A stretch of 20,395 nucleotides of DNA. Origin: Seison nebaliae (taxonomy: Eukaryota > Rotifera > Pararotatoria > Seisonacea > Seisonidae). Shown piece after piece: positions 1 to 9,142 of this stretch. Made by a program: the position numbers and the translations under genes. Position 1 is the stretch's first letter, and each line of letters starts with the position of its first letter. The notes beneath the pieces were generated by a model. That model searched no databases and was not told the origin of the DNA. It worked only from the letters and a program-made list of their open reading frames with translations. The stretch spans positions 1 through 20,395 of the forward strand of contig JALJEE010001762.1 in assembly GCA_023231475.1 (NCBI GenBank), written 5' to 3'.

Positions 1-130
1 CATTCTTTTCATCATCGTTCGATATCATTCTTTCCATTATAAATCAATAAATTTTTTCGTTCTAACATATTTTCATAAAAGTATCTATCATAGAAGACAA
101 CTTACTTAAATTTGCGTCGTTGAAAATGGT

Positions 131-270
131 CTCCGAATTGTCGCGTCTCCGAATTGTCGGTCTCCGAATTGTCGCGTCTCCGAATTGTCGGTCTCCAAAT
201 TGTCGGTCTTCGAATTGTCGCGTCTCCGAATTGTCGAGTCTCCGAATTGTCGAGTCTCCGAATTGTCTGT
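131..270. repeat. 15-16-bp minisatellite, nine copies
   Basis: Nine head-to-tail copies of a unit such as ctccgaattgtcgcgt or its 15-base version ctccgaattgtcggt fill exactly 140 bp. Unit lengths alternate (16,15,16,15,15,16,16,16,15) and copies differ mostly in the last three or four bases. The array stops at ctgtcccccc. The open frame across it on the minus strand is a by-product of a repeat lacking stops. Confidence 0.9.
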
Positions 271-280
271 CCCCCCAATT

Positions 281-1202
281 TTCGAAATGAGTAATAATAA
301 CCCGTTTATAAATGAACATCATTTTTAAACTCCAAACTTTCATCAAAACTAACTACTTCAATTTGTAAGCAAAATTGTCACTTAAAATTTCAACTTTATG
401 TTCTCAATGAAGAATAATACAAGTTTTCTTGATACAACAAATTAAAGGAGTGAAAAGTGGTCTTTTCATTATTTTATAAACAATTTCTTTTAACTGATCA
501 ACTAATTTAGTCGTATTAAATAATGCATTATTTGTTTAATTTTAAAAATAAAATCAAACCTTTCGGCTTAGTATTCAAATCTAATAAAATTCAAATATTT
601 ACTTCAATTTTTTCACTTTAAACACTACATTCAAATTGGAATAAATTTTCAACGAATATTCACCACGTTTCACTTCTCTGTATTCTTATGGAATGTTAAC
701 GTGTTAACAGTCATTTTAAACTATCTTAGGTTTATTGGGCTAAATATTTCAATTCAATTTATGTTTATACTGTTCTTTCTCAGTATGTTCTACAGCATGG
801 ACATTTCATTCAGATTCTAGAAGAATCGATGACAGTTATAATTAAAATTTTATTTAACAATGACAAGTATTAATTCAGTACCACGATATTTTATTTTTAT
901 ATCTCCACTTTTCCGAAGCACATTTTTGTTTTTCACTTCCATTGTTCATGTATCAAGTGTTTTTAAAAGTCGTTTACACCCTAAAGAGATTCTTAAAGAG
1001 AACTAATATTAGTTTTGTAATTCTCACTTTCTTCTCCATTGCAATATATTGTAATTCGTTGTGTAAGATTTCTGAATAATATTTTAGTAATAATTTTCGA
1101 AAGAATATTCTAGAATCTATATCTATTTTTTTATTTAAATAGATCTCCATTTTCAAATAGGAGAACGACTACATCCATTTCCATTAATAGTGGCCGAAAT
1201 TG
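281..1202. other. AT-rich stretch without a recognisable gene
   Basis: No convincing exon, RNA gene or repeat was seen. A 60-codon minus-strand frame around 974-1156 is lysine/isoleucine/leucine rich, as expected from AT-rich DNA, and resembles no family I know. Confidence 0.5.
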
Positions 1203-1515
1203 TAACGGGACAAACACGTACATTCACTATGTCAATCGAATCAGAATATTTCGTTTATTAAACAATGAATATTAAAAAATAATTGGGAGAGAAAGTATCA
1301 TTGATGTGGGCTATATCATGATAAGCATTACGGCTCCAATCTAATGAAGAAGAACATTTCTTCTTTCACGATTATAATGCTGTAATGTTGTCACTGATCC
1401 CGTTCTCATGGATGATAGGAACTCCACCAAATAACCAGTATTCAGTCGTTTACTCTATAAACTGAATATTTTGATTCGATTGTTACATCAGTGAATGTAC
1501 GTTTGCTAATGTGAT
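1203..1515. repeat. Imperfect palindrome (foldback or MITE-like remnant)
   Basis: The left arm read forward (from about 1211) and the right arm read in reverse complement (from about 1508) share gtacattcac, then caatcgaatca, aatatt and gtttat in the same order. Weaker similarity continues inward towards a centre near 1359. Arms are roughly 140-150 bp with many small indels. This fits an old foldback or miniature inverted-repeat element; no clear target-site duplication is visible. Confidence 0.6.
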
Positions 1516-1723
1516 TCTGGTTACGCTGATCAATTAAATGAACATCTATTCGCCGTTAAGGTATATAGATGGAATTTAAAGAATTGATCAGAAAATTATT
1601 TAATCCATTAGGAATACCGTACAATTGGTCACTATAATGGGCATGGGTGTCAAAATTTCAGGCTTAAATGTGGCAAAATACGGTTGCTTCTCAAAAAATT
1701 GTGGAGCTTCACAAATGTCAACT

Positions 1724-1926
1724 GGTTCTTCAATTTGTGGAAATTTCAACAGAATCTTTCAATTTATGGCAATTTCAATAGAATCTTTCAATTTATGGAA
1801 ATTCCAATACAATCTTTCAATTTATGGAAATTCCAAAACAATTTTTCAATTTATGGAAATTTCAATAGAATCTTTCAATTTATTGAAATTCCAATACAAT
1901 CTTTCAATTTATGGAAATTTCGACTG
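1724..1926. repeat. 29-bp minisatellite, about seven copies
   Basis: Six well-conserved 29-bp units start at 1753, 1782, 1811, 1840, 1869 and 1898, preceded by a diverged seventh from 1724. Each contains tttcaatttatggaaatt or a one- to two-base variant. Because 29 is not a multiple of three and the unit has no stop on the + strand, long overlapping frames exist that I do not regard as genes. Confidence 0.9.
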
Positions 1927-2387
1927 GAACAACCAATCAATATTTTTCTATTGAATTTTTCAAACAAATGGAGAATTTAATTTAAATATTAAAATCATCA
2001 AATGGATTAATGAAAATTAAAATTTTCAATAATCAATTTAACTCCATAGAAAAATTCTAATAAAAAATGAACGAATATCAAGAAGTTCATTTGAAAGAAT
2101 CTTGAGTGGATGGAATAACCAATTGTTGAATAAGTTTCACTCAACTAATTTCACTCGAATTTCACCAAGCACACACACACAAATTTACAGAAAACAAAAA
2201 TTATTGATCTTTATTTGAAATTTCATAAAATTTTGATTAAAAAATAAAATTATAAAGTAAATTTTTCTTCTTAGAATTGATAAAAAGTTAAATAAATAAT
2301 TGAAATATTTATAATCGTTGAAGAAAGGTAAAAAATTGAAGATGAAAAAATAATATTATTAATAAGATTGGAATAGGATTGAATGAT
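1927..2387. other. Receptor 3' flank, AT-rich
   Basis: Contains a short CA run (about 2170-2181) and, on the minus strand, an AATAAA at 2210-2215 about 170 bases after the receptor stop codon. Nothing else was seen. Confidence 0.5.
2210..2215 (-). terminator. Candidate poly(A) signal of the receptor gene
   Basis: TTTATT on the + strand is AATAAA on the minus strand, 173 bases past the stop codon at 2388. In AT-rich DNA such hexamers also occur by chance. Confidence 0.35.
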
Positions 2388-3617
2388 TTAGGTTTTGTCT
2401 GAGCAACCACTTTTTAAGAATTGTCGGAATGAATTATGTGTAAGAAGAAGAATGAGAGGATGTACAGCTGAATGAATGTATGCGAGCCAATATGAAGTGA
2501 GATAGAAATGATCGGAGATGCAGCCACAAATGCGATTAATCGGCCAGACGAGAATGAATGACAACCAGAATGCGATGAAAATAATTGAAATAATAAATAA
2601 TTGAGAAATAGCTTTTCGATCCTTTTTCGTCAAATTTTGTCTTTTTGATGGATGTGTTCCTTGAGTATTTGTGGACGAATCGATATCATTAGTTGTGCGT
2701 TCGGATGTCATATATGCCGTTAATTTCGATTTCATTCGTAATTGACTTACCAAAAGTGCGTTGTATGTTGTGAGTGCAATTATGGGGAGTATGAAGCCGA
2801 GAAAGTCACCGAGTAAGACATATGGCAATTTGTAGGTGAAGAAACATGTGCCGGGCTCTAAGGGCGCATAAAAAAGTAGAACAAGACTAATGAAAGTCGC
2901 CCAAAAACATACTGGAATACACCAAATTAATAGAAAAATAAATAAATTGTTATTCGTGAGAATTTTCGAAGAACAAATCGATTTCTTAAAAAAACTATTT
3001 ATTAAACGATTTGTCGCTTTATTCTTTTTCGTTATCTGATTTGATGAATTATTTTTCACTTGACAACTCTTTCTTGTCGTCGTTGTTGTTGTAGTTGTCA
3101 TGGAAAATTTTTGTTGATTTTCCATCACAATATTTTCTCGTATGAATAAGCCTTGGAATTTTTTATAAATATTTCTCGGGAATGAACGATCTTTTTTATC
3201 ATTCTTATTCTTATACAATGTCATATAATGGTAACGAATATAAGCGATCCAAACGAGATGCATATTCGAAATGGTACAAGATGAAAAATCTAATGTTGAC
3301 CAGAAGATACATGCACCAACACCCAATGGCCATTTCTGCCAGATCGTATAAATTGACATGAAATTCATGACAAATATTCCCACCAATAAATTAGACAATG
3401 CCATTGAAACGAAAATCCAATTGGTGATATGTCGTCTGAGTTTGGGCGATGCAATAAATACGATCAATATGAGACAATTGATGATAACGGTGAAGAGAAT
3501 GAGAAATAAACAAAGAGATAATTTGACTATCTCATAATTAATATTAGCGGTAACGATATTGATTGATGTGACCCAAAACTCTTTCACGAATAATGAGTAT
3601 GTTTCATTTAGAGACAT
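2388..3617 (-). CDS. Rhodopsin-class (aminergic-like) GPCR with altered signalling motifs
   Basis: Single-exon, 409-residue plasma-membrane receptor. An in-frame TAA directly precedes the ATG, so the N-terminus is fixed. Seven hydrophobic segments lie near residues 31-56, 66-88, 98-130, 224-250, 265-290, 338-360 and 373-392. Seen: NET glycosylation sequon at 4; disulfide pair C103/C258; D110 at the amine-binding 3.32 position; W232 in TM4; W351 in TM6; and a TM7 region (SYWLAYIHSAVHP) resembling histamine H3/H4 and muscarinic receptors. Odd: N76 replaces the TM2 sodium-site Asp, IRY replaces DRY (127-129), S353 replaces the TM6 Pro, and HPLIL replaces NPxxY (386-390). The second intracellular loop is about 90 residues, with an eight-Thr run, while the third is only about 45. 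An amine receptor is likely by descent; ligand and signalling competence are unknown. Confidence 0.85.
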   Translation of the reverse strand: MSLNETYSLFVKEFWVTSINIVTANINYEIVKLSLCLFLILFTVIINCLILIVFIASPKLRRHITNWIFVSMALSNLLVGIFVMNFMSIYTIWQKWPLGVGACIFWSTLDFSSCTISNMHLVWIAYIRYHYMTLYKNKNDKKDRSFPRNIYKKFQGLFIRENIVMENQQKFSMTTTTTTTTRKSCQVKNNSSNQITKKNKATNRLINSFFKKSICSSKILTNNNLFIFLLIWCIPVCFWATFISLVLLFYAPLEPGTCFFTYKLPYVLLGDFLGFILPIIALTTYNALLVSQLRMKSKLTAYMTSERTTNDIDSSTNTQGTHPSKRQNLTKKDRKAISQLFIISIIFIAFWLSFILVWPINRICGCISDHFYLTSYWLAYIHSAVHPLILLLTHNSFRQFLKSGCSDKT

Positions 3618-4013
3618 TTAATCTATTCAGAAATTTCTTTATTTTCTATGCAGAATTTGTGAGGAATGAAGGAGGAATTTGGATGCTCAATGTTTCTCGT
3701 CCTATTTCGGGCATTTATTTGTCATCTGGTAATTCTCTTTCAATTATCATTAGTGTCGGGGAGGACAGGCGATTATGAATTTGATGGGAACGTCGTCATG
3801 AAATTTATTTGTAGGTACAAAAATATTGATCGTTAATTGATTTCTAATTGATGATTTTCAAACGAACATTTATCCTTTATACTTCTTCACTTCCATTTAA
3901 AAGGATTTAGTAATTAAAAAAAATCTTTCACCATTTCTTCTAATGAAACATTTGATTATTTTCTCCAGCTTGAAATGTCACTTCATCATTTTCTCCGATT
4001 TCTCCTTACAATC
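3618..4013. other. Spacer between the receptor and the 449-residue gene
   Basis: About 400 bp containing the receptor's upstream region and the 3' flank of the next minus-strand gene. A minus-strand AATAAA lies at 3804-3809. The 61-codon + strand frame at 3593-3778 has no recognisable feature. Confidence 0.5.
3804..3809 (-). terminator. Candidate poly(A) signal of the 449-residue gene
   Basis: AATAAA on the minus strand about 205 bases after the stop codon at 4014. Confidence 0.3.
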
Positions 4014-6077
4014 TTACAAGAACATTGCCGTACTAATTAGCCAGGGATCGCGATTGCTGTTGAGCAACTGAATCTTCTCTGTGGGAAAATCGCCGTTTGT
4101 TGTCCTGTTAATTTGAAATAGAGAAATTAAATTATTATTTATGATTTGAAGAGGATGGTGAGAATCTGGAGAAAGTGCAATTGCATTAAAAGTGCCTATT
4201 CCTCTTCCTGATTCGACAAAATTTTAAATATTTTTTCCCCCTTCTATCTCATCCTCATTATTTTCAACCGAAAATATTGAGCTGACTTACCATTTTAATT
4301 GGAATTTCACTCTTCCTTTAGAAATATTCTTTAGTCGAATCATAAATAGTGTGTTTCTTATAACGAATGTTCACCGTTCGAATGGAGTATAAGGAAAAAA
4401 ACGAATTTTCTGCAATTGTCTATTAATCATTCGAAATGATAGTATGAGATAATTCCACAATTTTTTCCAAAAACAAAAAAAATTAGATGCATGATATAGA
4501 TACATTTCACATCAGATATTTAATGAAATATTGCATGAAATTGAACGATGATACGGTTTGATGTAATGGTGACATGAGGAGAAAGTAACTTCCTTAATTT
4601 TGACATTTAACACAATATCTTCCACACGAATTTTTTATTCTAACAAGAGTAAATAAGAAAAGGAATTGTAACTTCTCAATTGAATCATGTAAGGGAGAGG
4701 TATAATCGGATGGGGTTGAATTACCAATTTGGATTGCCTTGTCTAATAGTGAAAGATCGCCGTGATGAATTAATTTCTCCTTATGTTTCCTACCCAATTG
4801 TCTAGTTTGGGTGGGTAAGGTACTTTCTATTCGGACAAGATTAATGGAACAAATTGAAAGAGAAGAAATTTTGAAAAAATAAACAGATGTTAATTATAAA
4901 TTGAAAACAAACTTCTGGATGAAAATGGCATGGTCGTATCTGTATCATGTCCATCTATTGAAAAAAAAAGAGAAATATATTCAACATTAATTAGAAGATA
5001 TAGTTAGTGATAATTATGAATTCTCTCCTCTATGAATGAAGGAAAGCAAGAGGAAAAATATTAACCATTTCTGTTTTGGAACTTTGACGATCTCCTTCCA
5101 TAATTATTTTCTGTTGATGATGCCATAGTTGACAAGGACGAGTTAGTGAAAGAGGAGGAAGTGATGGGAGAGAGAGATGAGAATATATTAATATTACCCA
5201 ATAATGTCGTTGGATTTTGGTAGTTTTCTGGAGGGAGGATCGGAATCTGAAGAGAACCGTTTCGCCATTCTCTCTCATTCTGTGGTGAGTTGTAGACAGT
5301 GCTCGTATTGGAGATTGAGGGCAAGTAGAATGATGGGGAACCATATCCCATTAACGATATATCATTCTCAATCTCATTCTGGAAATTGAGTGTATGACTC
5401 ACTTTTCTATCTCTTTGTAATTTCTCGCTCAATTCCAAATCGTGTTTGTTGGAGAACAAAGGCAAATTTTTCAAATGTGGCGAATTCTTACAAGTTGTTT
5501 TTGTTGATCTTCGTTTTGTTTTTGGGAGCGATCGATTCAACGATTTGTTCGAGGTTCGAATATCAGATATTGCCGACTTAGTGAGATTAAGTAGACTGGG
5601 ACTTAAGACATTGGTGGGGAATTGTTGTCGAATGCTCGATTTTACCATCGGAAGATCGTCATCAGCACGACCGATCTTTTTCCGACATCTCGTACAATTC
5701 GACGAATTGGTAGAGGAGGATGATGTTGAATCAATAGAAAAATTGAGTTTATGTTTTCTTTTGTCCTGATTCTTTTGGAAGATTAGTTTCCCCAATGATT
5801 TCCCGTCGTCAGTATCGTCATCATTGTCTATCGGATTGATATGTGAGAGACGAATATTTAGGAAATTTTGGAGATTATTCAATTCATTAAATGAATCATT
5901 ATGAGTCGATAAAGATGAATCATTCATTATCGGTCGACTAATCGATTTCCGGTTTGTTGTTCTCTCATTTCTTGCCTTCTCTTCAATACCGTACGAATTG
6001 ATTGATGTCAAAGAATTTGTCGATATCTGTTGGAAATGATTTCGCTGCCAACTATTACTATCACAACAATCGTCCAT
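4014..6077 (-). CDS. Unrecognised 449-residue protein, four exons
   Basis: Model: exons 5066-6077, 4913-4954, 4725-4826 and 4014-4207, with introns of 111, 86 and 517 bp. All junctions are phase-compatible (each ends with one base of a split codon), and the sum is 1350 nt. An in-frame stop lies upstream of the ATG. Residues 1 to about 350 are Ser/Asn/Asp-rich and look disordered, with an acidic patch (DNDDDTDDG), a serine run and a small CTRCRKK motif. The last 100 residues look ordered, with a helical stretch (GDLSLLDKAIQIGRGIGTF) followed by ALSPD and an end at WLISTAMFL. I recognise no family and assign no function. Exon 1 is well supported as coding; the 517-bp intron before exon 4 is the least certain junction. 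If that intron is retained, the protein would end near 4594 instead. Confidence 0.6.
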
Positions 6078-6988
6078 TGAGATGGAAATTGAGAGAGAAA
6101 TAAAATGACTTTCCAAATTTCTCTACTCTCGTTTTACATTAGAGATCTAATCTATTCATTAGAATGGAACAATAAAAGGAAGGAAATAATTATTGGAACA
6201 CAACCATTATTGTCAATCACAGACAATTGACTGTTGTCCATCAATACTGATGTGAATGATGATTTTCATTTTACGGTAGATTGATAAAAGAAAATTAATA
6301 AGTCACAACAACAACATTTAATTTCTACTTTACTTTCTATTATCATAATTACGGAACTTAAATTATAAAAAAACTTATAAAACTTATTATAAAACATAAA
6401 ACATCGAACTCAATCAAAAAAAAATATTTCGATTGCTCATTTTGATTTTGTAGATAAAGTTTTTGGGGGTTTCGGTTGGCCTTATTGTGACGGAAAAGGA
6501 AATATTAGTAAGTTGAATAATAAATCGATAAGTTTATGAATGGATTGACAAGGAAAAGGAGAAATGTTGATGAATGAACGAAATGGAAGAATGGAGTAAA
6601 ACAGTTCACCTGCAAATTTCGGAACATGCAAGTTCAAATGATTTTTATTGATCATAATAATTTTCCTCTCCTTCTACTAGGGAATGCAACCTCCCAGTAT
6701 CTTAAAAGTAGAGGAATGTCTACCATACACTCCTGCGGCATGTACCTCTTCCAATAAATTGTGGGAGAATAATGAACCGAATTAATAATTCGTCTAATAA
6801 GCAATCTACGTTCTTAAAAGTCGACATAATTCTGCCTACATCACCCATAATAACTAATGGAATTGTTGTGCGGGAGAATATGTAGAGAAAAGGACGATTT
6901 CTTTTTTATAAATATATAAGCCGTAATAGATTGTAGCTTGTTCAAACAAATCGAGTAGTTGCCCGATAATAAATAACTCTACTTCATC
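6078..6988. other. Upstream region of the 449-residue gene; no firm gene
   Basis: Mostly AT-rich. A less AT-rich island at 6670-6790 carries a 33-codon + strand frame (ATG at 6684, stop at 6785) preceded by a pyrimidine-rich stretch ending in ctactag. It is also open on the minus strand, so its coding status is undecided. Confidence 0.4.
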
Positions 6989-7001
6989 GTTGCCTAGCAA
7001 C
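6989..7001. promoter_or_regulatory. RFX-type X-box motif
   Basis: GTTGCCTAGCAAC fits the RFX-factor consensus GTNRCC-N(0-3)-RGYAAC perfectly, with a one-base spacer and GTTGC/GCAAC arms. In animals such sites typically lie close upstream of ciliary genes. Here it is about 910 bp upstream of the 449-residue gene's ATG and about 960 bp before the + strand exon at 7965, so the target is uncertain. Confidence 0.5.
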
Positions 7002-7210
7002 CGCATTCGTTCCTATGGTGATTTGATGGTTATTATCATATCATTTGATAGTGGTGAAATCTTCGCATATAAATTCTTCTGATATGACCGAATGAACATT
7101 ATCCATCATACGAATATATGCGTGTTATATGTATATATTAACTTCACTCGTTAAACGTCGTTCCATCTTATTATTTATTCTCCCTTTTTTTTTCGTTCAG
7201 AAATATTCGA

Positions 7211-7268
7211 GTGTCCGTGTGTGTACATATGTGCATGTGTGTGTGTGTATGTGTGTGTTTGTGTGTGT
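7211..7268. repeat. GT/TG microsatellite
   Basis: Interrupted (gt)n tract with tat and cat interruptions. It gives rise to a spurious Val/Cys-rich + strand frame at 7129-7362. Confidence 0.85.
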
Positions 7269-7964
7269 CAGTCAGTTTGTCAGAATTTACCTTTACCGCA
7301 TAGATGTATATGTGGAACGGGAATATTTTCCTAAAAAAAATTACGAACTGATTATTTTTTGAAGTAATATTTGCTGTGAGGAGAACTCAATTGGTTGGAG
7401 TTCGAAGTTCTCTTTGTGATGTTGGTTGCTGGAAGAGATCGATAGAATAAATAGAAAGAAACTTTAATCGCTCCAATTATTTGTTTTGTGTTCATCTTGA
7501 AAAAGATGGTTGATAACTTTAACTATCACAGATTAACAAACAGTTTCAATAGACAAATAGTTTGAAGCATTTCTCTTTTATTTGAAGTGAAATCGTAGGA
7601 AATATTAGAAATATGAGAAAAGGAAATTCTTCTAGCGTGGAAAGTCACCGAGAACTCGAAAATGAAGAAGAAAGAAAATGAAGAAGAATTGCATTCATTC
7701 ATTCACAAAATGCGTTTACAGTCGGAGGGGCAAAAAAATGAAAATGTCAAAAAATTTATTAAATAATAATAATAATGTTTGTCGCATCACATTTACCGGC
7801 GAGTAACATTCCATTAGGAATACCAGAAAAAAATAAATGTTCTTAAATGTGTAAAGTAAAGTTGGAAATAATTTGCAGGAAATGAATCTCTTTTCTCCTT
7901 TCAAAAGAATAAAAAAATTTTGGTTCTTCTCCTGTTTATACACTCTTTCTATCGTCTTTCACAG
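7269..7964. other. Non-coding or unresolved stretch
   Basis: No firm gene. Several short + strand frames (ATGs at about 7613, 7710 and 7775) run for 18-23 codons before stopping and could be exons of a gene ending at 8138, but I could not find a donor site in the right phase to join them. Confidence 0.35.
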
Positions 7965-8138
7965 GAAACTAAATTATCATCACTTCATATGTGCGAGAAC
8001 CACAAGAATAATATCATTAATGGTTCCTCTTCATTAAGTGTTCGTCCCGTTACTACTCTCATTAGTCTTCAACTTTCTCAATTAGGGACTCAACTTTCTG
8101 TTATTCTAATGGAATTAAATAAACATATATATAATTAA
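7965..8138 (+). CDS. Possible last exon of an unidentified gene
   Basis: An open frame of 57 codons plus stop follows a strong-looking acceptor: about 40 bases of pyrimidine-rich sequence ending tctttcacag at 7964. The encoded C-terminus includes an amphipathic stretch (LISLQLSQLGTQLSVILMEL) that could be a helix or coiled coil. AATAAA occurs near the stop. It would be convergent with the forkhead gene, 75 bp away. No upstream exon was found and no family is recognised, so chance is a real alternative. Confidence 0.3.
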   Translation, partial: ETKLSSLHMCENHKNNIINGSSSLSVRPVTTLISLQLSQLGTQLSVILMELNKHIYN

Positions 8139-8213
8139 TTGGTGCCATTATGAAATGTATCTCCGAATTCCATATCTAATTCAAATAACATCAACTTAGA
8201 GAATTTGATTGAA

Positions 8214-9142
8214 TTAAAATGAATAGAAACCATAAAATCTTCGAGTATTATCATCAATTCCGAAACCGTTATTTGAAAACGAAAGATCAAATTCATTATG
8301 TTTAGGACTGTAAAAGTCAGATGTATCCATACCACTGTTATTCTCATAAATATTGAAGAAATTATTACTATTATTTAATCGGTCGAAATCATTCATGCTA
8401 TTTCCCAAATAACTGGAAGTCGAAATTAATGACGGATCAAAATCATTCCTTTCCAAATTTTCTGTCACAAACGTACATTGACTATCATCACTTGTTGGTG
8501 TCTCTTCCATCTCATGATCATGATTCATTGGTTGGGACATTTCACAAACTTCCTCACAATTTGGGGGTACTTCTAAAATAGTCGATTGAATTGGATGATT
8601 TTTATTTTCATTAATAGTTGGTGGTGCAGGAACATTCCATTTGAATGTCCAAAAATCACCCTAATAATCAAAAAAATTGACTAACTAAAAAGAAATGAAT
8701 GAATAAACTCTTCCGCTTCTCGGTTCACGTTGAACTCGTTCAAAAGTGGCATTTGTTGATAAAGTGTATCGAATACCGTTCTATCACCAAATTAATAATT
8801 TTCGTCTACTGAAATTAGATTAAGAATAACTTGCCAATTATCTGTACAGTTTTGGTAGTAAGGAAAATTTTTTCGAAACCAATCGTATATTTTGGCAACC
8901 ACCATCTTTTTTGAAGGAACACTATTCAGCGCCATCTCTATCAATGTTGCATATGATGCCTGTGGTTTTTGATATTGATTTTTCGGTTGTAAATCCGCAT
9001 TGTTCTTGTCAGTATATTTCTGTGGCTGAATGTTCGTCACATTCGGATGAATGTTATTATTCTGATTATGAGACGATGAGTCGTTTGTGGCAATTAACCA
9101 CTGCATCTGATTGAGACTACAATTACCTGTTTCGTTCGTCAT
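8214..9142 (-). CDS. Divergent forkhead-box transcription factor
   Basis: Exons 8831-9142, 8709-8780 and 8214-8660 with introns of 50 and 48 bp, both phase 0, give 276 residues. An in-frame TAA lies upstream of the ATG. The forkhead domain spans about residues 59-138: KPQASYATLIEMALNS (helix 1), KIYDWFRKNFPYY (helix 2), DNWQ then NGIRYTLS (recognition helix, normally NSIRHNLS), and RSGRGDFW (normally PGKGxFW). It is a nuclear DNA-binding protein by family. Helix 1-2 wording is closest to FoxJ-type domains, but the subfamily cannot be fixed. The rest is Asn/Asp/Ser-rich and probably disordered. Odd: both DNA-reading side chains of helix 3 (His and Asn of RHN) are Tyr and Thr, and two introns cut the domain. 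The exon models restore the domain exactly, which strongly supports them. Confidence 0.85.

Noticed and set aside
62-346. 94-codon minus-strand frame rich in Arg/Phe/Gly/Asp
   Set aside because: It is the stop-free translation of the 15-16-bp minisatellite; unit-length changes shift its pattern and nothing resembles a protein family.
1140-1740. Several 25-50-codon stretches on the minus strand that read like protein in shifting frames
   Set aside because: Multiple frames and the + strand are open at once, and half of the interval is explained by the imperfect palindrome at 1203-1515.
4281-4293. Minus-strand ATG immediately followed by a perfect gtaagt donor, suggesting a first exon
   Set aside because: Joining it to the next exon (4014-4207) gives the wrong phase and an early stop; the upstream exon ending at 4725 fits that exon instead.
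5204-5769. Overlapping + strand and third-frame ORFs inside the 449-residue gene
   Set aside because: Shadows of the coding minus strand; no motifs or splice support.
6684-6785. 33-codon + strand ORF with a preceding acceptor-like tract
   Set aside because: The same bases are open on the minus strand, no partner exon was found and the length is compatible with chance; kept only as a note.
7129-7362. 77-codon Val/Cys-rich ORF
   Set aside because: Produced by the GT microsatellite.
7716-7943. 75-codon Phe/Leu-rich minus-strand ORF
   Set aside because: Hydrophobic low-complexity translation of an AT-rich tract, opposite a pyrimidine-rich acceptor region.
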